The position numbers and the translations under genes were made by a program. This document shows, piece after piece, positions 44,101 to 51,515 of a DNA stretch of 64,000 nucleotides (position 1 is the stretch's first letter; the number at the start of each line of letters is the position of its first letter). Origin of the DNA: Bacillota bacterium (lineage in GTDB: Bacteria; Bacillota_A; Clostridia; Lachnospirales; Lachnospiraceae); contig JAEZTQ010000100.1 of NCBI GenBank assembly GCA_023443625.1, positions 1-64,000 of the forward strand, read 5' to 3'. The notes below the pieces were generated by a model, which was not told the origin of the DNA, made no database searches, and worked only from the letters and a program-made list of their open reading frames with translations.

Positions 44101-44694
44101 GAAATCCGCGGGGCAGGTAATTTGCTGGGGGAACAGCAGAGCGGGCATATGGAGGCTGTAGGCTATGATCTCTACTGCAAGATGCTCAATGAAGCAGTAA
44201 GAACTATGAAGGGTGATTTTACAGAAGAAGATACCTTTGAAACAACAGTGGACATGGACATGGATGCTTACATTCCCGCCACCTATATTAAAAATGAGAT
44301 TCAAAAGCTGGATATCTATAAGCGAATCGCAGAAATAGAAAACGATGAAGAAATGATGGATATGCAAGAGGAACTTATGGACCGTTTTGGAGAGATGCCT
44401 ACAGCTGTCAATAACTTGCTAAATATAGCTCTGCTCAAGGCTATTTGTCACAGTGTCTATATTGTAGGTTTAGTTCATAAGGCAAAGGAAGTTAAGCTGA
44501 TGATGTATCCGAAAGCTAAGCTTAAGGTGGAGAAAATACCTGAGCTATTAACGAAATATAATAATAATCTAAAGCTAATTCCCCAAGCCAGTCCGTATTT
44601 TATCTATAAGATACCCGTAAAGGGTAAGACAGATAATCTATCTGTCTTTGATGAACTTAGATGTTTATTAGAAGATTTTAAATTATTACTTTGA
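41173..44694 (+). CDS. mfd: Transcription-repair coupling factor Mfd
   Basis: About 1173 residues, full length. It releases RNA polymerase stalled at DNA damage and recruits UvrA. N-terminal UvrB-like region (about 1-330), CarD-like polymerase-binding domain (about 495-570, LTPGDYVVHENHGLGIYKG), RecG-like translocase (Walker A GDVGYGKTEIAIRAA, DEEQRFG, TATPIPRTLHMS, GRVGRSNR), and C-terminal TRCF domain. The likely start is TTG 41173, with AGGAGGG six bases upstream; ATG 41155 overlaps the pth stop and lies before that ribosome site. Confidence 0.95.
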   Translation: MKTFTTPLKELKEFNDIRDNITLKALPVQVTGCIDSQKCHLIHGLGEGFKYKIIVTYNDLKAKEIYEDYRLYDKDVYLYPAKDIIFYSADIHGNAIVRDRLRILSRILEKKDTTIIVTLDGGMDRLLPLNMVKERIITITQSSIINLEEFSAALIRLGYERQAQVEAPGDFAIRGGIIDIFLLTEETPYRIELWGDEIDSIRTFDVSSQRSIEQVEQVVIYPAAEIIPDEKSMQAGMGKVEEEEKLYYKKLRDEFKTEEAARIHRIVAEFKESVEGFLGSMALESYINYFYDETVSFFDYFNNEDSIFFLDEPGRAAEKGEAVETEFREGMIGRIEKGYILPGQMDVIFGYKEAMGILANKNTILISTMEVKNNFYSVKNKYGFTVQTVASYHKNFDVLVKDLERWKKNKYRVILLSGSRTRAMRLSEDLQELGLNTFYSDDMDRVLQSGEIMVAYGNLRRGFEYPLIKLVIISESDIFGTERKKKRKKSTYEGNKIQSFTELTPGDYVVHENHGLGIYKGIEKIEVDKITKDYIKIEYGGGGVLYILATGLDVIQKYSGSEGRKPKLNKLNSIEWKNTKARVKGAVKEVAKDLVELYARRQEKVGFQFGPDTVWQKEFEEAFPYEETEDQLHAIEAAKRDMESKKVMDRLICGDVGYGKTEIAIRAAFKAVSDGKQVVVLVPTTILAQQHYNTLVQRMMDFPVSVDVMSRFRSAAEQKKTLERLKKGSLDIVVGTHRVLSADVKFKNLGLLIVDEEQRFGVTHKEKIKKLKKDVDVLTLTATPIPRTLHMSLVGIRDMSVLDEPPVDRLPIQTYVLEHNDEIIREAISRELARDGQVYYVYNRVNGIDEVANNVARLVPEANVAFAHGQMNERTLEKIMFDFISGEIDVLVSTTIIETGLDISNVNTMIIDDADRLGLSQLYQLRGRVGRSNRTAYAFLMYRRDKMLKEVAEKRLHAIKEFTELGSGFKIAMRDLEIRGAGNLLGEQQSGHMEAVGYDLYCKMLNEAVRTMKGDFTEEDTFETTVDMDMDAYIPATYIKNEIQKLDIYKRIAEIENDEEMMDMQEELMDRFGEMPTAVNNLLNIALLKAICHSVYIVGLVHKAKEVKLMMYPKAKLKVEKIPELLTKYNNNLKLIPQASPYFIYKIPVKGKTDNLSVFDELRCLLEDFKLLL

Positions 44695-44723
44695 GGGTGA
44701 TAGAATAAGAAAGGAAACAGGAG

Positions 44724-46133
44724 ATGAGAATAATGATAGGAAGACTTAAGATTATTCCGGTACTATTGATACTACTATTTCTTGCGGCCTGCAAATCAGG
44801 GGACAAGGGTTTAGAATTAACAAATCATATAGGCAAATCCCTGTCTACCTTTGAAAGAAGAGCTGGGATAAATCTTACGAAGCAGAGCAACGGTGTTTAT
44901 TTAAAAGATGGGGTAGTACAGGTTATAGCCCCGGATAAAAAGGTTACATCTATTACCTTATTACAGGATGCAGATAAGTATACGATTTATGGTATAGGAA
45001 TTGGCATGGTAAAGACAGAAGCGACTAAGCTTTTGGAAGAAGCCTTTGGAAAAGAAGTCACTAAGACCACGAATACAGGCAAGAATTTAGAAAATTACTC
45101 CTATATTAAGGATGAAAGGCAATTATTTATCTCTTATGATATTAATAAGGAGACAGTGGTTGGGCTATCCTGTAACAAGCTTGCACCGAAAGAGCAGGAG
45201 GAAGCCGCAGCTACTACGGCACCAGCTAGCACAGGTAAGTTAATGCTAATGGTAGGAGATACCGAGGTTTATTATAATGAAGTTATGGTTTACCTAAAGT
45301 CAGCCAAGAATATTTACGAGGCTGATTATAGTAATAAGATATGGAATGCGGATATATTAGGTGATGGTAAGACCTTTGGAAAGATGATTAAGGAGGAAGT
45401 AATTAACCAGATTACCGAGCTTAAGATTATCGGTTTGGAAGCAGCCAAGGATGAAATAGCTTTGTCAGAGGAAGAGATGGCGGAGGCCAAATCCTATGCC
45501 AGGGAACACTATAAGGGTCTTACAGAGGAGGAGAAGCACCGTTATTTAATAACAGAAGAGTTGCTGCAACAGATTTACGAGGATAACCTTCTGGCCAACA
45601 AGGTTTTTGAACATAAGACAATAGATGTGGATACGAATGTTTCTGATGTAGAGGTTAGACAGATTACGGTGCAGGATATCTATATTCAGAATTATAATTT
45701 AGATTCTGAAGGTAAGAAGGTATCTTTATCTAAGGAGGATAAAGAGGCTGCTTATAAGAAGGTGACAACTCTCTTAGAAAAGGCAAGAGAGACGGAGGAT
45801 TTTAGGGCTCTTGCGGAGGCAAATTCTGATGGAGATACCATAGAATATACCTTTGGTAAGGATGAGGGACCTAAGGATTACGGTGATGTTTTTGAAGAGA
45901 AAGCGATGGCACTGGTAACAGGGCAGATTAGTGATATCATCACTACGGATAATGGCTGGCATATACTTTATTGTGTAACGGACTTTAATAGGGATGCAGT
46001 AATAAGAGTGAAGGAAAATATTATTGATGATCGCCGTAATGAGATGTTCTCAAAGTTATATCAGGCATGGTATGTAAATTATGATATTATCGTAGATAAT
46101 GAGGCTTGGAATGTAATTGATCTTACGGAGTAG
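44724..46133 (+). CDS. Lipoprotein foldase, PrsA/parvulin type
   Basis: 469 residues. The lipoprotein signal ends with lipobox LAAC (Cys23). An N-terminal DUF-like domain (about 30-155) is followed by a helical SurA/PrsA-like chaperone region (about 165-300) and a parvulin-type rotamase segment (about 340-430, DFRALAEANSDGD, FGKDEGPKDYG, MALVTGQISDIITTDNGWHI). It probably helps secreted proteins fold at the outer face of the membrane. The parvulin part ends GWHILYC, a normal family end. It follows mfd by 29 bases, so probably cotranscribed. ATG 44733 is an alternative start. Confidence 0.85.
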   Translation: MRIMIGRLKIIPVLLILLFLAACKSGDKGLELTNHIGKSLSTFERRAGINLTKQSNGVYLKDGVVQVIAPDKKVTSITLLQDADKYTIYGIGIGMVKTEATKLLEEAFGKEVTKTTNTGKNLENYSYIKDERQLFISYDINKETVVGLSCNKLAPKEQEEAAATTAPASTGKLMLMVGDTEVYYNEVMVYLKSAKNIYEADYSNKIWNADILGDGKTFGKMIKEEVINQITELKIIGLEAAKDEIALSEEEMAEAKSYAREHYKGLTEEEKHRYLITEELLQQIYEDNLLANKVFEHKTIDVDTNVSDVEVRQITVQDIYIQNYNLDSEGKKVSLSKEDKEAAYKKVTTLLEKARETEDFRALAEANSDGDTIEYTFGKDEGPKDYGDVFEEKAMALVTGQISDIITTDNGWHILYCVTDFNRDAVIRVKENIIDDRRNEMFSKLYQAWYVNYDIIVDNEAWNVIDLTE

Positions 46134-46688
46134 CTAATGAAACTTATCTTGATTTAGCTTTCTGCTAAGAAATTCAAGGATAAGAAGAAGTATCTGTGAG
46201 GTCAGTATACCAAATGCTATACCACCTAGGATATCCGTTGGATAGTGTAAAAATAAATGCAGTCTGGAATAGGCAATGAGAGAAGCAATGATATAAGCCC
46301 AGCTTCCAAGTTTTTTATTGAAGTGGAAGATGATTGTTGCACAAGCAAAGCCTATCATAGTATGTCCAGAGGGAAATGAGAAAGAATGGGGTGGAGGAAT
46401 TACCAATGGGATTTGTGTAAACTTATGACAGGGACGAATTCTTCCGATCCATGGTTTTAATATATCATCACCCATAATTCTAGACAGAAACAGAGTGCAG
46501 ATAATAGAAATACCACATTTTTTATACTTTCTAGTAATTAGAAAAAGAAAGGCAATTACAATCCATATAAGTCCTGCATTACCGAGAGAGGTGATAGACA
46601 CCATAATTCGGTCAAGTGCAGGGCTTTTTAGATGTGTTTGTATATAGAAAAGGATAGCCTCATCAATTCCTTGTATTTTATTTGGCAT
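46134..46688 (-). CDS. PAP2-family membrane phosphatase
   Basis: 184 residues with about five helices. The three PAP2 phosphatase motifs are present: KPWIGRIRP (C1), FPSGHTM (C2) and SRLHLFLHYPTDILGG (C3, catalytic His). It probably dephosphorylates a lipid pyrophosphate such as undecaprenyl pyrophosphate or phosphatidate. It converges on the foldase gene with no gap. The ribosome site is weak. Confidence 0.9.
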   Translation of the reverse strand: MPNKIQGIDEAILFYIQTHLKSPALDRIMVSITSLGNAGLIWIVIAFLFLITRKYKKCGISIICTLFLSRIMGDDILKPWIGRIRPCHKFTQIPLVIPPPHSFSFPSGHTMIGFACATIIFHFNKKLGSWAYIIASLIAYSRLHLFLHYPTDILGGIAFGILTSQILLLILEFLSRKLNQDKFH

Positions 46689-46860
46689 ATAAGATTTCTC
46701 TTGTTTTTTTACAATATATCGTAATATTAAAAATATATGCAGGTAATCTTTATATAAAAAGATATGAACTTTTGCTTTAACTTATAGAAATTGGAAAACA
46801 TTTGGTTTATAATGCTGCTATAAATAAAGATTGATCAGTAAAGAGAGAGAGGGATATTTC

Positions 46861-47427
46861 ATGTGCGGCAGGTATAATTTTACCGTTGAACAAAGTGATG
46901 AAGTACGGGAGATATTAGAAAAGCTCAATGCCAAATATCAAGGCAAGGAGGTAAGAAAAGGAGAAGTATATCCCACCAATCTTGCCCCGGCACTAATTGA
47001 TGAGAATAATGATGTTACTGTAGCGCCGAGTATATGGGGATTTCCCAAGTTTGATGGTAAAGGTGTTATAATCAATGCCAGAGCAGAGACTGCCTTTGAG
47101 AAGAAAACCTTCAGAGATAGTCTGCTGAACCGACGCTGTATTATTCCTTCCACAGGCTTCTATGAATGGGATAGTGAAAAGAGAAAGCATCTATTTCACC
47201 TTGCAGGAGAGGGTGCCCTTTATATGGCGGGCTTATATTCTTTCTATAAGGATGAGATGCGCTTTGTTATACTGACAACAGATGCCAATGAATCCATGAA
47301 GGAGGTTCATCATCGTATGCCTCTTGTCATTCCTAAGAATGAAATTGATACCTGGATTAGGGATTACAGTGCCACCAATGATTTATTAAAAAGAGTGCCG
47401 CCAGAGCTTGTTAGAGAGGTAGTGTGA
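46861..47427 (+). CDS. SRAP-domain protein (YedK/HMCES family)
   Basis: 188 residues. Cys2 directly after the initiator Met (MCGRYNF) is the residue that crosslinks to abasic sites in DNA. Other family residues: Asn in VIINARAET, Glu in STGFYEW, His in HHRMPLVI. It protects abasic sites in single-stranded DNA. ATG 46861 is required so that Cys2 follows the Met; the frame runs 10 codons further upstream. Its stop codon lies inside the first copy of the structured repeat at 47420. Confidence 0.93.
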   Translation: MCGRYNFTVEQSDEVREILEKLNAKYQGKEVRKGEVYPTNLAPALIDENNDVTVAPSIWGFPKFDGKGVIINARAETAFEKKTFRDSLLNRRCIIPSTGFYEWDSEKRKHLFHLAGEGALYMAGLYSFYKDEMRFVILTTDANESMKEVHHRMPLVIPKNEIDTWIRDYSATNDLLKRVPPELVREVV

Positions 47428-47512
47428 ATTATTGAAAAACATAATTCACACCTAGAAGTTTGTGCCTGCGTAATCCTCGGCACAAACTAACTCAAAGGCA
47501 AGGCATGTACTG
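47420..47512 (+). repeat. Two-hairpin structured repeat, copy 1
   Basis: Stem 1 GTGTGAATTAT / ATAATTCACAC (47422-47451) and stem 2 AGTTTGTGCC / GGCACAAACT (47457-47488) with loop TGCGTAATCCTC, then an AAGGCATGTACTG tail. It overlaps the last eight bases of the SRAP gene. Confidence 0.8.
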
Positions 47513-47584
47513 GTAGTGTAGAAGGTCAATAATTTACCCTAAGTAAATTATATGTAGAAAAGAAGATTACATGGACTTAATTAT

Positions 47585-47612
47585 TTGACAAATGATATTG
47601 TTTACATATAAT
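47585..47612 (+). promoter_or_regulatory. Promoter of coaB, upstream of repeat copies 2 and 3
   Basis: TTGACA at 47585-47590, 16-nt spacer, TATAAT at 47607-47612. Transcripts would carry repeats 2 and 3 in a leader of about 225 nt. Confidence 0.65.
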
Positions 47613-47656
47613 GGACAATATATAGCTTATATGTAAATAATACAATTACAGGGAAT

Positions 47657-47749
47657 TAGTGTGAATTATTAAAAAGCATAATTCACACCTAGAAGTTTGT
47701 GCCTGCGTAATCCTCGGCACAAACTAACTCAAAGAGAAGGAATGTACTG
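47657..47749 (+). repeat. Two-hairpin structured repeat, copy 2
   Basis: 93 bp, nearly identical to copy 1: the same two stems and loop. Differences lie in the loop of stem 1 and in the tail (GAGAAGGAATGTACTG). Confidence 0.8.
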
Positions 47750-47750
47750 T

Positions 47751-47840
47751 TAGTGTGAAAATAAAAGCAATTTTCACACTTAGAAGTTTGTGCCTGCGTA
47801 ATCCTTGGCACAAACTAGCTCAAAGGGAAGGAATGTACTG
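47751..47840 (+). repeat. Two-hairpin structured repeat, copy 3
   Basis: 90 bp, directly following copy 2. Stem 1 is GTGTGAAAAT / ATTTTCACAC, with both arms changed together relative to copies 1-2. Stem 2 is unchanged, its loop differing by one base (CTC to CTT). Its tail AGGGAAGGA supplies the likely coaB ribosome site, and the coaB ATG is at 47846. Confidence 0.8.
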
Positions 47841-47845
47841 TTAGT

Positions 47846-48613
47846 ATGAATTTAATTATAACAGCTGGTGGGACAAGGGAAAGAATAGATGCTGTCAGAG
47901 CTATTACTAATGATGCCACGGGACGGTTGGGCAGCCTTATTGGGGAGGAATTTTCTCAAAGGCTTGTTAACCAGGAACATAATATTTATTATCTGTGCGG
48001 GATGGGTGCAGTAACTCCTAATATTAATAATGTAGGACTTCATATTATATATATCGAAGGAACAGATCAGCTTTTAAGTGAAATGAAGAGACTTCTAACT
48101 TCTTTAAAGATTGATGCCGTTATTCATTCTATGGCGGTAAGTGATTATAAAGTAAGTAATGTGACTACACTGGAAGAGGTCACCCAGACTTTTTATCAAG
48201 AGGGGCATAAACTTTTGAATAAAGGAAACTATGAAGATTGGCAGAAGGCAATTCTTAAAGCAGTGCAGGGGAAGCCCTTGATAGGGCAGCAAAAGATTAG
48301 CTCTGATTTGGATCACCCTCTCTTAATGCTTGAAAAAACACCCAAAATAATAGGAATGATTAAAGAGGCTAGCCCACAGACAACCCTAGTGGGTTTTAAA
48401 CTCCTTAGCGGGGTGAGTAAGGAGAATTTAATTGATACCGCCTATAACCTTCTTCTAAAAAATAAATGTGATTATGTATTAGCAAATGATACCCATCTAA
48501 TAAGGGAGGATAAGCATGTGGGTTATCTTATTGATAAAGAGAAAAACTATAAAACCTTTACAAATAAGAAGGAGATTGCAAAAGGAATTGCTGACTGTTT
48601 GCTTATAAAATAA
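47846..48613 (+). CDS. coaB: Phosphopantothenate--cysteine ligase (stand-alone CoaB)
   Basis: 255 residues. It joins phosphopantothenate and cysteine in coenzyme A synthesis. Motifs: NLIITAGGTRERIDAVRAIT at the start (nucleotide loop), AVIHSMAVSDYKV, KISSDLDHPLLMLEKTPKII, VGFKLLSGV, and the Asn-Asp of CDYVLANDT. Most bacteria fuse CoaB to CoaC; here they are separate, as in streptococci and enterococci. The ribosome site AGGGAAGG in the third repeat copy is unusually far (about 14 bases) from the ATG. Confidence 0.88.
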   Translation: MNLIITAGGTRERIDAVRAITNDATGRLGSLIGEEFSQRLVNQEHNIYYLCGMGAVTPNINNVGLHIIYIEGTDQLLSEMKRLLTSLKIDAVIHSMAVSDYKVSNVTTLEEVTQTFYQEGHKLLNKGNYEDWQKAILKAVQGKPLIGQQKISSDLDHPLLMLEKTPKIIGMIKEASPQTTLVGFKLLSGVSKENLIDTAYNLLLKNKCDYVLANDTHLIREDKHVGYLIDKEKNYKTFTNKKEIAKGIADCLLIK

Positions 48614-48704
48614 GAGAAACTGGATGTAGTAAAGTATTTATCAAGTGATAATTTGTTTTGAAACTAATGAGTTTTAGGAAAATAATATGATAGGGAGACC
48701 AACT

Positions 48705-49259
48705 ATGAAAAATATACTTCTTGGAGTAACCGGCAGTATTGCAGCCTATAAGGCTGCTGAACTTGCCCATTTATTGTATAAAGAGGGTCATGAGGTGGAG
48801 GTAATCATGACAGAAAGTGCGACTAAATTCATTACCCCTTTAACCTTTCGCTCCTTGACTAAAAACAATGTTTATACTGAAATGTTTAGGGATGATTTCC
48901 CCAAGGAGATAAAACATATCTCCCTAGCCCAGAAAGCAGATGTGGTTCTCATTGCCCCGGCCTCCGCTAATATCATAGGTAAAATTGCAGCCGGTATTGG
49001 AGATGACATGTTGTCAACTACATTATTAGCCGTCAGGAACAAACCGGTACTCATCGCTCCGGCTATGAATACCAATATGTGGGACAATCCCATTGTTCAG
49101 GATAACATTGAAAAACTAAAAAGGTATGGATATCTTTTTATTGATCCAAAGGAGAGCCTACTAGCCTGTGGAGACCTTGGAAAGGGAGCAATGGCTGATG
49201 TGAAAGATATTGTGAAAGCTGTAAAGACCGTGATGGAGAAGAAAGATGAAGAAAATTGA
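48705..49259 (+). CDS. coaC: Phosphopantothenoylcysteine decarboxylase (stand-alone CoaC)
   Basis: 184-residue flavoprotein decarboxylating the CoaB product to 4'-phosphopantetheine. Motifs: ILLGVTGSIAAYKAAEL, His in KHISLAQKADVVLIAPASAN, and PAMNTNMWDNP. ATG 48705 is preferred, with GGGAG upstream and the family N terminus. It follows coaB by 91 bases and overlaps the next gene by 14 bases. Confidence 0.92.
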   Translation: MKNILLGVTGSIAAYKAAELAHLLYKEGHEVEVIMTESATKFITPLTFRSLTKNNVYTEMFRDDFPKEIKHISLAQKADVVLIAPASANIIGKIAAGIGDDMLSTTLLAVRNKPVLIAPAMNTNMWDNPIVQDNIEKLKRYGYLFIDPKESLLACGDLGKGAMADVKDIVKAVKTVMEKKDEEN

Positions 49260-50217
49260 TATTACCAATCTGGAAGACTTCTATATAGGCAGTGCACAAA
49301 ATGAAGAAGCAGGGACAGGCTGTACGGTGATTATCTGTGAGGAGGGGGCAACTGCGGGAGTTGATGTCCGTGGTGGCTCTCCCGGAACCAGGGAAACAGA
49401 CTCCTTAAATCCCAGTAATCATCGCCAGAGTATTCATGCAGTTGCCCTTGCAGGAGGGAGTGCCTTTGGTCTGGATGCGGCAGGGGGTGTGATGAAATTT
49501 CTTGAGGAGAAGGGCATTGGCAGGGATGTGGGTATAACACGGGTACCCATAGTATGTGGTGCAATATTATTTGATCTAAGATGCGGTGATTATAGGACCA
49601 GACCGGATATTCAGATGGGATACGAGGCTTGCCACAATGCTTATTTAGAAAGACCAAGAGAAGGTAACTATGGTGCAGGGACTGGAGCAACCATCGGAAC
49701 AATAAAAGGTCCAAACTATGCAATGAAGGGCGGACTGGGCATGGCCTGCTATCAGGTAGGAGAACTTAAAGTCGGAGCGGTTATGGCAGTAAACTGCGTG
49801 GGAGATGTATTTGATCATGAAGGAAATAGGCTCATTGCCGGAGTTCTAAAGGAGGATAAGAAATCCCTTGCAGGCAGCGAGGCGGTTATGCTAGATAATT
49901 ATGAGGATCATACCGACTTCTATAGCAGTAACACCATAATTGGAACCGTAATTACCAATGGAAGACTCACCAAGGACCAGGCCAGTAAGCTGGCATCCAT
50001 TTCCCATAATGGGATTGCAAGGGCAGTAAGACCGGCTCATACAATTTATGATGGTGATACTATTTTTACAATGGCATCAGGAAAAGTTTCAGCTAATCTA
50101 GATTCTGTAGCCATATTGTCTGTACGTGCAGTTGAGCAGGCAATTCTTAGTGCGGTTAAAAATGCAGAGACAGCTTACGGCTATAAATCTTTCAAGGACT
50201 TGCATCCAGACTTTTGA
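49246..50217 (+). CDS. P1/S58-family N-terminal nucleophile peptidase-like protein
   Basis: 323 residues of the DmpA/P1 family. Typical blocks are GGSPGTRETDSLNPSN, VALAGGSAFGLDAAGGVM, GAGTGATIGTIKG, VGAVMAVNCVGDVFD and SHNGIARAVRPAHT-type sequence (ISHNGIARAVRP). Such proteins self-cleave to expose a Ser/Thr nucleophile and act as aminopeptidases or amidases. The expected nucleophile position in the NCVGDV region has Cys beside it, and the active residue is not settled by eye. It overlaps coaC, implying cotranscription; the link to coenzyme A metabolism is unclear. Confidence 0.82.
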   Translation: MKKIDITNLEDFYIGSAQNEEAGTGCTVIICEEGATAGVDVRGGSPGTRETDSLNPSNHRQSIHAVALAGGSAFGLDAAGGVMKFLEEKGIGRDVGITRVPIVCGAILFDLRCGDYRTRPDIQMGYEACHNAYLERPREGNYGAGTGATIGTIKGPNYAMKGGLGMACYQVGELKVGAVMAVNCVGDVFDHEGNRLIAGVLKEDKKSLAGSEAVMLDNYEDHTDFYSSNTIIGTVITNGRLTKDQASKLASISHNGIARAVRPAHTIYDGDTIFTMASGKVSANLDSVAILSVRAVEQAILSAVKNAETAYGYKSFKDLHPDF

Positions 50218-50341
50218 AGTTAAAAACCTGTTAGCTAAACATAGTTAAGATATAATCCTTCCATTGATTTCAAAGGTCAGATTCTTTATAATTAAAATAG
50301 TGGAAGATTCACATAACCTGGTTTTAGATTGGAGTGGACTT

Positions 50342-51181
50342 ATGGTAAAAAAAATACTGGTCTTTGTAATATTCTCTTGTATAATCTTTCTAGGGGTGCA
50401 GGTGGAGGTTAGTGCAAAAACATATACGAATAAGGAAGAAGTCTATAATACAATAAAAGATAATCTACTGGATCGTAATGAGAAATTTATCATTAAAATG
50501 AGTAAAAAAACTATGAAAGCTATTGGAACCAATACGAATCTCTTTGATGAAGTGACTTTGATGGATGGTGAAAGTACTTCTAAGGACTTTGATTATTTGA
50601 GGCTTTCTGTTAGTAGTTGGAGTGCAAGTTGGAAATGGAGCACTGGGGGTGACACGGCAACATTGACCTTTAGCGCAGAGTATGATACAACACTGGAACA
50701 GGAGAAGAAAGTAGATGCGAAGATAATAAGCATTCTTAAGTCCTTAAACCTAAAGAAAGCTACAGATTATGAGAAAGTAAAAGCAATTCACGATTATCTG
50801 ATTAATAGAATAAGTTATGATCAATCCTTAAAGAAGCATTCGGCCTATAATGCATTAATTGATAAATCCGCTGTCTGCGAGGGATATGCCACAGCAGCTT
50901 ACAGATTATTCGTTGATGCAGGATTGGAAGCAAGAATTATCTCTGGGACAGCAGGTGGTGGATCACATGCTTGGAACATAGTCAAAGTAGATGGCAAATG
51001 GTATAACATTGACTTAACCTGGGATGATCCTATCACAAGTACGGGAAAGCAAGTACTTAGATATGATTATTTTCTTAAGAACAATAAAGATTTTAGTGAA
51101 CATGTCAGAGATGCAAAATATAAATCGAAAGCTTTTCAGAAGGCCTACCCTATGTCAAAAACTAGTTATGTAATGGATTAA
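50342..51181 (+). CDS. Secreted transglutaminase-like protein
   Basis: 279 residues. Signal peptide (about 1-25, VFVIFSCIIFLGVQVEVSA). The C-terminal transglutaminase-like core has catalytic Cys in KSAVCEGYATAAYRLF, His in GGGSHAWNIVKVDGKW and Asp in YNIDLTWDDP. These domains act as proteases, peptidases or crosslinkers; bacterial secreted members often act on cell-wall or surface proteins. ATG 50342 is chosen because GGAGTGG precedes it and the signal peptide starts there. Confidence 0.88.
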   Translation: MVKKILVFVIFSCIIFLGVQVEVSAKTYTNKEEVYNTIKDNLLDRNEKFIIKMSKKTMKAIGTNTNLFDEVTLMDGESTSKDFDYLRLSVSSWSASWKWSTGGDTATLTFSAEYDTTLEQEKKVDAKIISILKSLNLKKATDYEKVKAIHDYLINRISYDQSLKKHSAYNALIDKSAVCEGYATAAYRLFVDAGLEARIISGTAGGGSHAWNIVKVDGKWYNIDLTWDDPITSTGKQVLRYDYFLKNNKDFSEHVRDAKYKSKAFQKAYPMSKTSYVMD

Positions 51182-51515
51182 CTGCCATAATCCCAATGAT
51201 ATCAGATAAAGTGATGTTCATGATTTATAGTTCTATATGTGGTTTTAGGGTGCACTTAATAAGCCTGATCAAGAGAAATAGCCAGAAAGAGCAACGACTA
51301 ATAATACATTGGTTTTTGCTCTTTTTTTGTACACTTACATATATCAAATGATGCTTACTTTAAACTTATATTAATACTACTTTTTTCCTACCTTCATAAT
51401 CAAAACAATCTCAAGAAAAACTTAATTTTACCCTGTTTTTTTAGTGGATAGAATCCTTTATAATTTTTGTGTATTAACAATTCTAGTACGAATGCATTTA
51501 ATGAAAGGTAGGTGT
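51182..51515. other. Intergenic region before the GH50-like gene
   Basis: Holds the terminator at 51286-51328. TATAAT at 51459-51464 may be a -10, but no -35 is visible. No gene and no recognisable catabolite (cre) site seen. Confidence 0.35.
51286..51328 (+). terminator. Terminator of the transglutaminase-like gene
   Basis: AAAGAGCAA / TTGCTCTTT stem followed by TTTTTTT-rich sequence; the long loop can fold further. Confidence 0.75.

Noticed and set aside
47420..47840. CRISPR array
   Set aside because: Only three units, with internal hairpins, unequal spacing (one 144-base gap, one direct junction) and no spacers.
51190..51515. Catabolite-response (cre) site before the GH50-like gene
   Set aside because: No sequence close to the cre consensus was found.
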